From contig NZ_JAHLME010000004.1 of assembly GCF_018919395.1 (NCBI RefSeq), positions 62,001 to 126,000 on the forward strand: 64,000 bases of DNA, read 5' to 3'. The notes beneath the pieces were generated by a model. The model searched no databases. It was not told the DNA's origin and saw only the letters and a program-made list of their open reading frames with translations. Every line of letters begins with the position of its first letter. Within the stretch, counting starts at the first letter, position 1. Shown piece after piece: positions 17,959 through 27,274 of this stretch. Origin of the DNA: Geomonas azotofigens. Lineage in GTDB: Bacteria > Desulfobacterota > Desulfuromonadia > Geobacterales > Geobacteraceae. The translations under genes were made by a program, and so were the position numbers.

Positions 17959-18832
17959 AGCCGCGCGCCTTGGGGTGGGCTTTGTCGTAGACCTCCATCA
18001 GCTTGTCGATGCTGACGTGGGTGTACTTCTGGGTGGTGGAGAGCGATGCGTGGCCGAGAAGCTCCTGGATCGCCCTTAAGTCGGCCCCCGCCTCCAAAAG
18101 ATGGGTGGCGAAGGTGTGGCGCAGGGTGTGGGGGGAAACCTTGCGCATGGAGGCGATGAACAGCATGTGGCTGTCCACGATGCGCGTCACGCTGCGCCGG
18201 TTGATCCTCTTGCCGCGGCTGTTAAGAATCAGCGGCTCCCCGGCGGCGGGCTCCCCGCGCTCGGCGAGGTAAGCGGCAAGGGCTTGGCGGGCGTACGATC
18301 CCACCGGCACGATGCGCTCCTTGCCCCCCTTCCCCATGACCCGCGCCACTCCGTCGGCGAGATCGAGGTCTCCCACGTTCATCCCGGTCAGCTCGCTCAC
18401 CCTGATGCCGCAAGAATAGAGGGTTTCCAGGACCGCCCGGTCCCGAAGCGGCAGCCTGGTCCCGGCCGGCGCCTCCACCAGCGCGCTCACCTGGTCGATG
18501 TTCAGATGAAAGGGGAGGCGCTTTTCCTTCTTGGGCGTACTGACCAGTTCGGCGGGGTTCTTCTCCAGGCGCCCCTCCCGAAGCAGGAAGCGAAACAGCG
18601 CCCGGATCGCGGAGAGTTTGCGGCCGATGGAGCTCTTGGCGTGCCCCTTGTGCAACTGGGCCAGGTACTGCCTGATGGCCAGGTGGTCCACGCCCTCCGG
18701 GCGCGGCTCGCCGCGCTGCGCCAGGAAGGTGGCGAACTGCTCCAGGTCACTTTGGTAGGCGGCGAGGGTGTGGGGGGAGACGTTGCGCTCGGTCTCCAGG
18801 TAGCCGCAGAATTGCTCGATGGCGCGTTTCAT
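17957..18832 (-). CDS. xerC: tyrosine recombinase XerC
   Basis: Site-specific recombinase that, with XerD, resolves chromosome dimers at dif. The 291 residues have an N-terminal SAM-like core-binding domain (about 1-85) and a catalytic domain with the full set of active-site residues: R144, K168, H235, R238, H261 and nucleophile Y270. The family length is about 295-305. It is divergent from the DUF362 gene (61 nt between start codons). XerC is preferred over XerD because of overall length and sequence, but the two are paralogues and the label could be swapped. Confidence 0.88.
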   Translation of the reverse strand: MKRAIEQFCGYLETERNVSPHTLAAYQSDLEQFATFLAQRGEPRPEGVDHLAIRQYLAQLHKGHAKSSIGRKLSAIRALFRFLLREGRLEKNPAELVSTPKKEKRLPFHLNIDQVSALVEAPAGTRLPLRDRAVLETLYSCGIRVSELTGMNVGDLDLADGVARVMGKGGKERIVPVGSYARQALAAYLAERGEPAAGEPLILNSRGKRINRRSVTRIVDSHMLFIASMRKVSPHTLRHTFATHLLEAGADLRAIQELLGHASLSTTQKYTHVSIDKLMEVYDKAHPKARG

Positions 18833-18893
18833 GGTATGTGAATCTACCTCAGGGCGATGCCCCTTTACAACAGCTTTTGAAACGGAGGGTGAG

Positions 18894-20030
18894 ATGTATC
18901 AGGTGGCGCTGGAGCTGGTTCCGGATTACGGGCGCGAACAGATGAGGGAAGGGGTGGCCCGGCTCCTGGAACCGCTGGGCGGGATGGAGCGCTACGTGAA
19001 GCCGGGCGAGCGGGTGCTGATCAAACCCAACCTCCTTTCGGCGAAACCGGCCGAGGCGGCGGTGACCACCCACCCGGAGCTTTTGCGCGCGGTGATCCTG
19101 GAGGTGCGGCGGGCCGGCGGGGTGCCGCTGGTGGGGGACTCCCCCGGGGTGGGGAGCGGCAGGCGGGTGGCCGAGCGTTCGGGGATGATGGCCGTCATCG
19201 AGGAGACCGGCGCCGAGTTCGTCCCCTTCACCGAATCCCTTCCCGTCGCCGGTTCCGGGACCTTCAAGGAGTTCCAACTGGCGCGGCCGTACCTCGAAGC
19301 GGACCGCCTGATCAACCTCCCCAAGCTGAAAACCCACGAAATGATGACCATGACCTGTTGCGTGAAGAACCTGTTCGGGGCCGTGGTGGGGACCGCCAAG
19401 GCGGCCTGGCATCTCAAGGCGGGCGCGGACAAGGAGCTCTTCGCCGACATGCTCCTCGAACTCTACCGGCTGCGCGAGCCGGACCTGAACATCGTCGATG
19501 CCGTGGTCGCCATGGAGGGGAACGGCCCGGGAAGCGGGGACCCGTGCCAGGTCGGCGTTCTCTTGGCCGGGGACAACGCGGTCGCCGTGGACCAGGTCGC
19601 CGCCCGGGTGGCTGGCTTCCCGCGCCAGCTCCTCTACCTGGAGAGCGCCGCGCGCCGCATGGGGCTTGCCGGTTCCAATCCCGACGAGGTCGCGGTGCTG
19701 GGCCCGGACCCCGACCAGGTGCTGGAGCGCCCGCTGCGGCTTCCCCACCTGTCCGACGTCCAGTTCGGGCTCCCCGGCTTCCTGAAAAACCGGCTCAGGA
19801 ACCAGTTCACCTCCCGCCCCGAGGTCGCCCCCGGCAAGTGCGAACTCTGCAGCGTCTGCGTCAAGGCCTGCCCGCCGGCGGCGATACGGGTGCAGGGGGG
19901 AAGGCTTCGTTTCGACTACCAGCGCTGCATCCGCTGCTTCTGCTGCCGCGAGCTCTGTCCCCATGCGGCGCTCACGCTCAGGGACGGTTGGCTGCTGTGG
20001 CTCGTGAAGAAAACCGGCCGCTCCTTGTAG
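18894..20030 (+). CDS. DUF362 domain protein with C-terminal 2x[4Fe-4S] ferredoxin
   Basis: 378 residues from ATG 18894 (GGAGGGTGAG upstream); the 25 codons readable before it overlap the xerC start. The N-terminal DUF362 domain (about 1-300) shows [45 protein letters not shown] and [11 protein letters not shown]. The C-terminal domain carries two four-cysteine clusters, [11 protein letters not shown] and [14 protein letters not shown]362 proteins are widespread in anaerobes; a role in electron transfer is assumed from the clusters, and no reaction is established. No membrane segment is seen. Confidence 0.88.
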   Translation: MYQVALELVPDYGREQMREGVARLLEPLGGMERYVKPGERVLIKPNLLSAKPAEAAVTTHPELLRAVILEVRRAGGVPLVGDSPGVGSGRRVAERSGMMAVIEETGAEFVPFTESLPVAGSGTFKEFQLARPYLEADRLINLPKLKTHEMMTMTCCVKNLFGAVVGTAKAAWHLKAGADKELFADMLLELYRLREPDLNIVDAVVAMEGNGPGSGDPCQVGVLLAGDNAVAVDQVAARVAGFPRQLLYLESAARRMGLAGSNPDEVAVLGPDPDQVLERPLRLPHLSDVQFGLPGFLKNRLRNQFTSRPEVAPGKCELCSVCVKACPPAAIRVQGGRLRFDYQRCIRCFCCRELCPHAALTLRDGWLLWLVKKTGRSL

Positions 20031-20040
20031 GTGGGGGCGG

Positions 20041-20069
20041 TTGACAAGGGGAGGGGGGGGCATTATATT
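20041..20069 (+). promoter_or_regulatory. strong sigma-70 type promoter for a micropeptide gene
   Basis: TTGACA, 17-nt spacer, TATATT: a full-consensus -35 and a good -10. It sits 10 nt after the DUF362 stop codon and drives a transcript whose only visible contents are a 24-codon reading frame and a terminator. Confidence 0.8.
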
Positions 20070-20136
20070 TTTTCCCATCCTCCGGGAACCACACAGTGAG
20101 GGATGAAAATCCAACCAGGGAAAAGGAGATCACGAC

Positions 20137-20211
20137 ATGTGGACTAACTTCTATATGATCCGTCCGGTGACCCACTGCAAGGAAGGTTGCCCTAGTTGGC
20201 CCGTCGCCTGA
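20137..20211 (+). CDS. probable 24-residue micropeptide with CX3C motif
   Basis: ATG 20137 follows AAAAGGAG with an 8-nt gap. The peptide starts MWTNFYM, has HCKEGC at residues 13-18 and ends PSWPVA. The unit has its own consensus promoter (20041) and its own terminator (20234), so it is a free-standing gene rather than a leader of the lytic transglycosylase gene that starts 258 nt further on. A 10-bp stem (20198-20207 with 20214-20223) places the stop codon in its 6-nt loop. Two cysteines, two tryptophans and two prolines in 24 residues could mean metal binding, a modified-peptide precursor, or a leader peptide. Function unknown. An untranslated small RNA is the main alternative. Confidence 0.6.
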   Translation: MWTNFYMIRPVTHCKEGCPSWPVA

Positions 20212-20223
20212 CCGCGGCGGGCT
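20198..20223 (+). other. stem-loop enclosing the micropeptide stop codon
   Basis: GGCCCGTCGC pairs with GCGGCGGGCT (10 bp including two G-U pairs); the loop CTGACC contains the TGA stop. Confidence 0.7.
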
Positions 20224-20233
20224 CCCCATGAGA

Positions 20234-20265
20234 AAAGCCCCCCGTCAACAAGCCGGGGGGCTTTT
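20234..20265 (+). terminator. terminator of the micropeptide transcript
   Basis: Perfect 10-bp stem AAAGCCCCCC / GGGGGGCTTT, 11-nt loop, T tract. Confidence 0.93.
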
Positions 20266-20468
20266 TCGTTTGGGGCGGCGGAAGCCGTCGAAAGCTAAAG
20301 TCCTGCGCCGCGGCGCCCGGTGCGAGTCAGGGGCGGAGAGTGTCGCGCGCCGCGGCCGCCCCTGCGCCTTGTATTTCTTCAAAACCCGTTTGAATTGACA
20401 ACTGTGCCAAATTCCGCTATTCTGCGCACCTGTGCGTACGCACGCCGTCACCCAAAAATAGGTATTGA

Positions 20469-21992
20469 ATGCTTAAAGTTACCCTTGTCATACTCGCTCT
20501 TCTGACCCCCTGCTTCGCCCTCGCGGCGCCCGGAGACCAGCTCCAGGAACCCGGACGCAAGGATCGTCAGACCCAGCAGCTCGCCTCGGCCGATCTCGCC
20601 CTCTCCAAGGGGCTCGGCCTCACCTCCGCCGATTTTCCCGATAACGATGACCTCGCCTCCGCCGATCCCGATGATTTCGAATTGAAGCTGCCGGAGATGG
20701 AGCTGCCGGAATCCGACATCCCGCTTACCTTTAATTCCAAGGTGGAATACTTCACCCGCTACTTCCAGGGCTCCGGCCGCGGCTTCTTCGCCAAGTGGCT
20801 CTCCAGGAGCGAGCGCTACATCCCGATGATGAAGACGGTGCTGAAGAAGGAAGGGCTCCCCGAGGACCTGGTCTACCTGGCCATGATCGAGAGCGGGTTC
20901 ATCCCGCACGCCGTTTCCGTGGCCGCCGCCGTCGGCCCCTGGCAGTTCATGCCGGCGACCGGCAAGCGCTACGCCCTCAGGATCGACCCCTGGATCGACG
21001 AGAGGCGCGATCCGCTCAAGGCCACCGTCGCCGCCGCGCTCTACCTGAAGGAGCTCTACGCCCTCTTCAACAACGACTGGTACCTGGCCGCGGCGGGGTA
21101 CAACGCGGGAGAGAACAAGATCCTGCGCGCCATCAACATGTACAACACCCGCGACTTCTGGGAGATCTCCAAGGGGAGCTACCTGGCCCGCGAGACCAAG
21201 GACTACGTCCCCAAGCTCCTCGCCGCGGCCATCATCGCGAAGGAGCCGGCCAAGTACGGCTTCGCCGACGTCGCCTACCTCCCGCCGATCGAGTTCGACC
21301 AGGTGCCGGTCCCGTCCCGCACCGACCTGGACGTGATGGCCAAGGCCTGCGGCGTCCCGATGCAGAACATCAAGGAGCTGAACCCGGAGTTGCGCCGCGC
21401 CACCACGCCGCCGGACTACCCGGGGTACCAGTTGAAGGTCCCCAAGGGAGCCGGCGTCACCTGCGCCACGGAGTACGCCAAGATTCCCGAGTCCGAGCGC
21501 TACGTCGAGCGGGTCAGGAACGTGCAGTACCGTGCCAGGAAGCGCGACACCCTCGCCTCCATCGCCCGGCGCTTCAACACCAGCCAGCAGACCATCGCCG
21601 AATTGAACAACCTGGGCAAGAAGAAGGTGAAGCTCGCCGGCCGCGTGCTGACCATCCCGGTCCAGGTGGCGTCGGCGCGTGCCGCAGCCCGTCCGGCCGC
21701 GGCGGATGCGAAGGTTGAAGCCAGGGTGGAAGCAAAGGCAGAGGCGAAGATCGAGGCCAAGGCCGCGACCCACGTGGCCAAGGCCGAGGCGGAACCCAAG
21801 GAATTGCACAAGTACTACACCGTCAAAAAGGGCGATACCCTCGCCTCTCTCGCCAAGAGGTTCAACGTAACGGCCAGGCTCCTCTCCGCCTGGAACAACC
21901 TGAAGACCCGGGTGGCCCTCAAGCCCGGCAAGCGCATCATCGTCGCCAAGTACCAGGAGAAGAAGGGCGCCCTGGTCAAGGACGAAGGCTAA
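20469..21992 (+). CDS. LysM-containing lytic murein transglycosylase (MltD-like)
   Basis: 507-residue envelope enzyme that cleaves the MurNAc-GlcNAc bond to give 1,6-anhydro ends. A signal peptide is seen at 1-20 (LVILALLTPCFALAA), without a lipobox cysteine at the cleavage site. The SLT domain (about 115-250) has catalytic E141 in LAMIESGF, then GPWQFMPATGKRYAL and YNAGENKILRA. Two LysM domains bind peptidoglycan (about 352-395 and 448-492, the second with VKKGDTLASLAKRFNV). Between them is a low-complexity Ala/Glu/Lys linker (about 415-445). E. coli MltD is a lipoprotein; this one appears periplasmic. Confidence 0.93.
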   Translation: MLKVTLVILALLTPCFALAAPGDQLQEPGRKDRQTQQLASADLALSKGLGLTSADFPDNDDLASADPDDFELKLPEMELPESDIPLTFNSKVEYFTRYFQGSGRGFFAKWLSRSERYIPMMKTVLKKEGLPEDLVYLAMIESGFIPHAVSVAAAVGPWQFMPATGKRYALRIDPWIDERRDPLKATVAAALYLKELYALFNNDWYLAAAGYNAGENKILRAINMYNTRDFWEISKGSYLARETKDYVPKLLAAAIIAKEPAKYGFADVAYLPPIEFDQVPVPSRTDLDVMAKACGVPMQNIKELNPELRRATTPPDYPGYQLKVPKGAGVTCATEYAKIPESERYVERVRNVQYRARKRDTLASIARRFNTSQQTIAELNNLGKKKVKLAGRVLTIPVQVASARAAARPAAADAKVEARVEAKAEAKIEAKAATHVAKAEAEPKELHKYYTVKKGDTLASLAKRFNVTARLLSAWNNLKTRVALKPGKRIIVAKYQEKKGALVKDEG

Positions 21993-22052
21993 CCCCGTCA
22001 ACCGCTTCCAAAAAAATCACGTGACCCGCACCACGAAAGGATAAACCAACCG

Positions 22053-22781
22053 ATGTACAACCTTCTCATTTCCGCAGGCGCAGCTATCGCAGTCTTCCTC
22101 GTCGTCATCCTCGCCGCCGGCACCTCGTACTGGTGGGCGGCGCTTCTGGGCGCCATGATCGTCTTCATGGCGAGCTTTTTGATCATCTCCCGCATCATCA
22201 CCAAGAAACTCGAGGCGATCATGGAGCCGGCCATGAAGGACATCCAGGCCCAGCGCTTCGAGAAGGGGATCCGCGACCTGAAGGCGGCGCTGCGCTACGG
22301 CAAGTGGCAGATCTACGTGGAGAGCCAGATCAACTCCGCCATCGGCATGGTCTACTTCGTCAGGCGCGAGTTCGCCACCGCCTTCCCGTACCTGGAGAAG
22401 GGTTTCTTCAAGAACTGGGTCACCATGGGGATGCTCGGCGTCACCTACATGAAGAAGAACAAGCACGACAAGATGAAGGAGACCTTCGACAAGGCGCTCA
22501 TGGCGAGCCCGAAGGAGTCGCTGCTCTACGCCCTCTACGGCTACTGCCTGAACGAGATCGGTGACAACGTGAAGGCGTGCGAGATCCTCGCCAAGGGGGC
22601 GGCGAAACTCCCCGGCGACGAGAACCTAAAGCAGAACCTGGAGCTTTTGCGCGAAGGGAAGAAGATGAAGATGAAGGGGTACGGCGAGATGTGGCTGCAG
22701 TTCCACCTGGAGAGTTTGGCGACCATCCAGAAGCAGCAGATGGCGGCCATGGGCGGAAAGCGCCGGATTATCAGAAAATAG
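22053..22781 (+). CDS. membrane-anchored TPR protein
   Basis: 242 residues. Two N-terminal hydrophobic segments (about 5-24 and 27-46) are followed by a cytosolic helical-repeat region (about 60-210) with TPR-like spacing, e.g. LKAALRYGKWQIYVESQINSA and KALMASPKESLLYALYGYCL. A basic C-terminus follows (GGKRRIIRK). AAAGGATAAACC precedes the ATG. It may be co-transcribed with the lytic transglycosylase 60 nt upstream. No specific function is recognised; scaffolding is the general role of such proteins. Confidence 0.75.
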   Translation: MYNLLISAGAAIAVFLVVILAAGTSYWWAALLGAMIVFMASFLIISRIITKKLEAIMEPAMKDIQAQRFEKGIRDLKAALRYGKWQIYVESQINSAIGMVYFVRREFATAFPYLEKGFFKNWVTMGMLGVTYMKKNKHDKMKETFDKALMASPKESLLYALYGYCLNEIGDNVKACEILAKGAAKLPGDENLKQNLELLREGKKMKMKGYGEMWLQFHLESLATIQKQQMAAMGGKRRIIRK

Positions 22782-22823
22782 CTTGTAAAGATATCTCAAA
22801 AATGCCATATTGAGCTGTTTTTT

Positions 22824-22850
22824 AAGACGGGCTTCGCTGCTCGTCTTTTT
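22824..22850 (+). terminator. terminator between the TPR gene and typA
   Basis: 9-bp stem AAGACGGGC / GCTCGTCTT (one G-U pair), loop TTCGCT, T tract. Confidence 0.8.
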
Positions 22851-22885
22851 ATTTGTAGCCGAGCCAAGAAAAGGAGCAGTAAAGC

Positions 22886-24691
22886 ATGCAGGAGAAGATC
22901 AGAAACATCGCCATCATCGCCCACGTCGACCACGGTAAGACCACTCTGGTCGACGCCATGTTGAAGCAATCCGGTGTTTTCAGGGAAAACGAGGCGATCA
23001 CCGAGCGCGTGATGGATTCCAACGACCTGGAGAAGGAGCGCGGCATCACCATCCTCGCCAAGAACCTCTCCATCCACCACGGCGACTACAAGATCAACAT
23101 CGTTGACACCCCGGGACACGCCGACTTCGGCGGTGAAGTGGAGCGCGTGCTCAAGATGGTCGACTCCGTGCTGCTGCTCGTCGACGCGCTCGACGGCCCG
23201 ATGCCGCAGACCCGCTTCGTGCTCAAGAAGTCGCTCGACCTGGGCTTGAAGCCGATCGTGGTCATCAACAAGGTGGACCGCCCCGGCGCCCGCCCCGCCG
23301 AAGTCGTCGACATGGTCTTCGACCTGTTCTGCGAACTGCAGGCATCCGACGCCCAGCTCGACTTCGCCATCTGCTACACCAGCGCCAAGATGGGCTACGC
23401 GATGCGCGAGATGGACCAGCCCTCCGAGAACATGGAGCCCCTGTTCGAACTGATCAAGGACAACGTGCATCCCCCCGAGGGGAACCCGGACGCGCCGTTC
23501 CAGCTCCTGGTCACCAACATCGACTACAACGACTACATCGGCCGCATCGCCACCGGCAAGATCTTCAACGGCAAGGTGAGCGCCGGCGAGACCGTGGCCC
23601 TCATCAAGCGCGACGGCACCATCTCCAAGGGGCGCGTCACCAAGCTTTTGGGGTACGAGGGGCTGAAGCAGGTCGAGATCCCGGAAGCCTTCACCGGCGA
23701 CATCGTCACCATCGCGGGCTTCACCGAGGTGGGCATCGGCGAGACGCTGGCCTCGGCCGAAAACCCGATGCCGCTCCCCTACGTCGCCATCGACGAGCCG
23801 ACCCTCTCCATGAACTTCATCGTCAACTCCTCCCCCTTCGCCGGGCGCGAGGGTAAGCTGGTCACCTCCAGGAACATCCGCGAGCGCCTGGACCGCGAGC
23901 TGCGCACCAACGTGTCGCTCAGGGTCGCCAACACCGCCAACGCCGACACCTTCCAGGTCTCCGGCCGCGGCGAGCTGCACCTCTCCATCCTGATCGAGAA
24001 CATGCGCCGCGAAGGGTTCGAGATGGCCGTCTCCAAGCCCGAGGTCATCATGCGCATGGTCGAGGGGGTGCGCCACGAGCCGATGGAGTACCTGGTGGTG
24101 GACGTCCCCGCCGAGTACCAGGGGGCCATCATCGAGCGCATGGGACCCCGCAAGGGGGAGATGGTCGCCATGAACCCGATGGGCGAGACCGTGCGCCTGG
24201 AGTTCATCGTTCCGGCCCGCGGCCTGATCGGGATCAGGGGCGAGTTCCTGACCGAGACCCGCGGCACCGCGGTGATCACGCATACCTTCCACAACTACGC
24301 ACCCTACAAGGGAGAGATCCCGGGAAGGAAGAACGGCGTCCTGATCGCCATGGAGCAGGGGGAGACCACCGCCTACTCGCTGGACGCGCTGCAGCCGCGC
24401 GGCATCCTCTTCCTCGGCGCCGGCGTCGAGGTGTACGGCGGCATGATCATCGGCCAGCACGCGAAGGACAACGACCTCGAGGTGAACCCCTGCAAGGGGA
24501 AAAAGCTCACCAACGTGCGCGCCTCCGGCAGCGACGACGCCATCAAGCTCACCCCGCCGCGCGTCCTCACCCTGGAGCAGGCGCTCGAGTTCATCGACGA
24601 GGACGAACTGGTCGAGGTGACGCCACAGTCCATCCGTCTGCGCAAGAAGGAGCTCGACCCGACCAAGCGTAAGCGCGCCGGCCGGGCCTGA
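22886..24691 (+). CDS. typA: translational GTPase TypA/BipA
   Basis: 601-residue ribosome-binding GTPase that assists 50S assembly and stress adaptation. Seen: G1 [10 protein letters not shown], switch region with [15 protein letters not shown]3 [12 protein letters not shown]4 [10 protein letters not shown]. These are followed by EF-G-like domains II, III and V and the TypA-specific C-terminal domain (about 490-601). AAAAGGAG is upstream of the ATG. It is a single-gene unit, with a terminator before and after. Confidence 0.97.
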   Translation: MQEKIRNIAIIAHVDHGKTTLVDAMLKQSGVFRENEAITERVMDSNDLEKERGITILAKNLSIHHGDYKINIVDTPGHADFGGEVERVLKMVDSVLLLVDALDGPMPQTRFVLKKSLDLGLKPIVVINKVDRPGARPAEVVDMVFDLFCELQASDAQLDFAICYTSAKMGYAMREMDQPSENMEPLFELIKDNVHPPEGNPDAPFQLLVTNIDYNDYIGRIATGKIFNGKVSAGETVALIKRDGTISKGRVTKLLGYEGLKQVEIPEAFTGDIVTIAGFTEVGIGETLASAENPMPLPYVAIDEPTLSMNFIVNSSPFAGREGKLVTSRNIRERLDRELRTNVSLRVANTANADTFQVSGRGELHLSILIENMRREGFEMAVSKPEVIMRMVEGVRHEPMEYLVVDVPAEYQGAIIERMGPRKGEMVAMNPMGETVRLEFIVPARGLIGIRGEFLTETRGTAVITHTFHNYAPYKGEIPGRKNGVLIAMEQGETTAYSLDALQPRGILFLGAGVEVYGGMIIGQHAKDNDLEVNPCKGKKLTNVRASGSDDAIKLTPPRVLTLEQALEFIDEDELVEVTPQSIRLRKKELDPTKRKRAGRA

Positions 24692-24697
24692 TAGATC

Positions 24698-24738
24698 AGC
24701 CCCCGCAGCCGCGGCGTTATCGGCCGCGGGGGCTTTTT
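24698..24738 (+). terminator. terminator after typA
   Basis: AGCCCCCGC pairs with GCGGGGGCT; an inner GCCGCGGC/GGCCGC segment extends the hairpin. T tract at 24734-24738. Confidence 0.9.
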
Positions 24739-24768
24739 ATGAACTCATCGCACCTCAAGGAGGCATAC

Positions 24769-25548
24769 ATGCACTCTCGAACCCTGCGTTCCCTGGGCCT
24801 TTTCTCCCTGCTCACCCTCCTGGGCGCCTGCGCCACCGCTCCCCCCCCGGTGAAGAGCCCCGAGACCTACTTCAAGGAAGGTGAGGCCGCCTACGCCGCC
24901 AAGCACTACGAGGATGCCATCGCGCAGTTCAAAAAGGTGAAGGAGAGCTACAGTAACGCCGAGCTGAGCGCCCAGGCCGAGCTGAAGATAGCGGACGCCC
25001 ACTTCGAGAACGGCGCCTTCATCGAGGCGGCCGCGGCCTACGAGGATTTCCGCAAGCTCCACCCCAGTAACGAGAAGGCCCCCTACGCGCTGTACCGCCT
25101 GGCGCTCTCCAACTACAACCAGATCGCCGGCATCGATACCGACCAGACGGCGGTTAAGAACGCGGTGCACTACCTGGAGATGTTCCTGGCCCAGTATCCC
25201 GGTTCGGAGTACGCGGCGGACGCCAAGGCCAAGCTGGCCGACTGCCACGACAAGCAGCTCGCCTACGAGAATTACGTGGGCAACTTCTACCTGCGCACCA
25301 AGAAGTACCCCTCGGCGATCAAACGCCTGAACGAGGCGCTGCAGCGCTTCCCGGGACAGCCGGGGCTGGCCGACACCCTGTTCAACCTCGAGCAGGCCTA
25401 CCAGAAGTCGGGGGACACGGCGCGTGCCGAAGAGGTGCACAAGAGGCTCGAGGCTGAATATCCGGCGAAGGCGCGCGAGGCGAAGGGGGAGGAGGCGAAG
25501 CCCGCCGCTGGCAAGGGCGAGCTCCCCATGATCATCTTCAAGGAATAA
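24769..25548 (+). CDS. bamD: outer-membrane assembly lipoprotein, BamD-like
   Basis: 259-residue lipoprotein of the BAM complex that folds beta-barrel proteins into the outer membrane. The start at ATG 24769 is set by AAGGAGG 6 nt upstream. The signal peptide ends in the lipobox LLGAC with lipidated C21. Tetratricopeptide-like helical repeats (about 35-235) match BamD/YfiO: PETYFKEGEAAYAAKHYEDAI, FRKLHPSNEKAPYALYRLA, FLAQYPGSEYA. A basic, glutamate-rich tail follows. Other TPR lipoproteins such as CpoB-like proteins are the alternative. Confidence 0.88.
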   Translation: MHSRTLRSLGLFSLLTLLGACATAPPPVKSPETYFKEGEAAYAAKHYEDAIAQFKKVKESYSNAELSAQAELKIADAHFENGAFIEAAAAYEDFRKLHPSNEKAPYALYRLALSNYNQIAGIDTDQTAVKNAVHYLEMFLAQYPGSEYAADAKAKLADCHDKQLAYENYVGNFYLRTKKYPSAIKRLNEALQRFPGQPGLADTLFNLEQAYQKSGDTARAEEVHKRLEAEYPAKAREAKGEEAKPAAGKGELPMIIFKE

Positions 25549-25584
25549 AAAAAAGGCGCGCGCCCCGGTAGCGGGACGCGCGCC
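25547..25584 (-). terminator. terminator of the REC-PAS-GGDEF gene (minus strand)
   Basis: Long GC stem (25555-25567 with 25572-25584, one mismatch). On the minus strand it is followed by eight Ts (plus-strand A tract 25547-25554). Confidence 0.85.
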
Positions 25585-25604
25585 CTGACTGCTGACCGCC
25601 GGCT

Positions 25605-26894
25605 CTAGGCCACCAACTGGTGCTGCCTGTTGCCGGCGTTGCTGTTTTTGCGTCCTTTCTTCTGCCGGTACATGCGCTGGTCGGCCAGGCGCCAGGACGC
25701 CATGAGCTCCTCGCCGTCGTGGGCAGTGGCGGCCCCGATGGAGAGGCTCAAGGTGAGCCGTTCCTGCTCCTGGTTGCTCTGCGCGAGCTGGGCCTGGAGC
25801 CGCTCCATCGCCTCGCGCAGGGTGGTCTCGTCGGTGTTGGGAAGCAGGGCGGCGAATTCGTCCCCCCCCACGCGCGCCACCACGTCCTCGCGCCGGAAGG
25901 CGTTTTTAAGCACCTCGGCAGCGTGGCGCAGCAGTTCATCGCCGGCCGCGTGCCCCTGCTGGTCGTTGACCTCCTTCAGGCGGTCCACGTCGACCATGAC
26001 GATGCTGACCGGGAACTTGCGCCCCTTGCTCAGCCGCTCGAGCTCCTCGTCGAAGTAGGCGCGGTTGTAGATGCCGGTCAGGATGTCGTGGCTGCTCAGG
26101 TAGCGCAGCTTCAACTCGGCCTGCTTGCGCTCCGAGATGTCCAACAGCGCTCCCACCACGCCGCCGGAGCTGTTCCCGGAGTTCTTGAACGTGGCGCTGT
26201 AAAAGATCATGTCGCGACGCTCGCCGTCGGCGCAGGTGATGGTCCCCTCGAAGCTGCGCGGGCCGACCCCGTCCTGCGCCTTCTCCTCGCCGCGGTTGTA
26301 CAGGGCGGCAAGGTCCGGGGGGAGGATCTCGTAGATGCTCCTGTTGACGTGGTCGCCCGGTTTCATGCCGATCTGCTCCTCGAAGGCCTTGTTGCAGCCC
26401 AGGTACAGACCGTTGGGGTCGTTGTAGAAGATCGGGGTGGGCAAGGTGTCGATGAGTACCTGGATGAATTCCAGCTTCTCCTTCAGTTCCTGCTCATGGC
26501 GGCGGCTTTGCTGGCGCAGCGCCGCCTCGGCGATGGAGCGCTGCACCGCCGGCACCAGCCGGGCCAGGTTCCCCTTGAGCACAAAATCGTCGGCGCCGGC
26601 ACGGATGGCCGCGGCGGCGGCCTCCTCGCCGACCTTCCCGGAGATCATCAGGAAGGGAATGTCGCGGCCGCGCTCCTTGAGTATCTGCAGCGCCTTCAGA
26701 CCGCTGAAGCCGGGCATCACGTAGTCGCAGATGATGACATCCCACGGGGATGCCTCGAGCGCCTCGGTCAGGGCCTGGGCGCTGTCCACCCGCTGGCTGT
26801 GGACGTCGAATCCCCCCTGCTCGAGCTGGATCACGATCAGCTGGGCATCGTCTGGGGCGTCCTCGACGATCAGGACTCTTAAAAGTCTCTTCAT
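25605..26894 (-). CDS. response regulator with PAS and GGDEF domains
   Basis: 429-residue predicted phospho-regulated diguanylate cyclase. The start is ATG 26894 (MKRLLRVLIVEDAPDD); the 23 codons upstream lack REC features. REC domain (1-125) with acidic pocket E11/D12 and phospho-acceptor D57 in VIICDYVMPG, PAS domain (about 155-275), then GGDEF domain with intact GGDEF at 343-347, preceded by SHDILTGIYNRAYFDEELE. Cyclic di-GMP synthesis is expected. No cognate kinase gene is adjacent. It converges with the bamD-like gene. Confidence 0.92.
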   Translation of the reverse strand: MKRLLRVLIVEDAPDDAQLIVIQLEQGGFDVHSQRVDSAQALTEALEASPWDVIICDYVMPGFSGLKALQILKERGRDIPFLMISGKVGEEAAAAAIRAGADDFVLKGNLARLVPAVQRSIAEAALRQQSRRHEQELKEKLEFIQVLIDTLPTPIFYNDPNGLYLGCNKAFEEQIGMKPGDHVNRSIYEILPPDLAALYNRGEEKAQDGVGPRSFEGTITCADGERRDMIFYSATFKNSGNSSGGVVGALLDISERKQAELKLRYLSSHDILTGIYNRAYFDEELERLSKGRKFPVSIVMVDVDRLKEVNDQQGHAAGDELLRHAAEVLKNAFRREDVVARVGGDEFAALLPNTDETTLREAMERLQAQLAQSNQEQERLTLSLSIGAATAHDGEELMASWRLADQRMYRQKKGRKNSNAGNRQHQLVA

Positions 26895-27274
26895 GTGCGG
26901 TTTTCTCCGACAAAACAGGGGATTGTGGCACCGGACACCGGAAATTGTAATCGACGCCGACACGAAGGCAAGCGCGTGCCGGAGGGGGGCAAAAACCCCG
27001 ATCGACGGCGCTATCGGCGCGAGGGGCCGCCTGCACCGTGTTCATGAAAACACCTATCGGCAATTGGCAGCGCGAACTAAAGAAATTAATTTTTTATCAT
27101 TATTTTTAATCAGCGCAACACGCGTGCAACATTAATTTACGGTTTGACGTTGCGGCGTCAAAGCCGCTGCGTGTATAGTTCTCATGAAGATGTCGGCGCG
27201 GGGGCGCCCCGTACCGGGGGCGCTGCTACGGCACGCTCATGACGAGGGCGCGGTCGCGTCATTAAGGAGAGAGG
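26895..27274. other. divergent intergenic region between the REC-PAS-GGDEF and rlmL-like genes
   Basis: About 380 nt. It contains an AT-rich block (about 27076-27140) and, further right, TTGACG (27144-27149) and TATAGT (27174-27179). Their 24-nt spacing is too long for a normal sigma-70 pair. No gene or RNA is recognised. Confidence 0.4.

Noticed and set aside
20137-20260. Read-through of the micropeptide TGA as selenocysteine
   Set aside because: The stop lies in the loop of a hairpin, rather than upstream of a SECIS-like stem, and the downstream frame enters the terminator.
25620-26882. 420-codon plus-strand frame over the REC-PAS-GGDEF gene
   Set aside because: Antisense shadow; the minus-strand frame has intact REC, PAS and GGDEF motifs.
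27144-27179. Sigma-70 promoter TTGACG...TATAGT before the rlmL-like gene
   Set aside because: The boxes are 24 nt apart, too far for a normal sigma-70 promoter.
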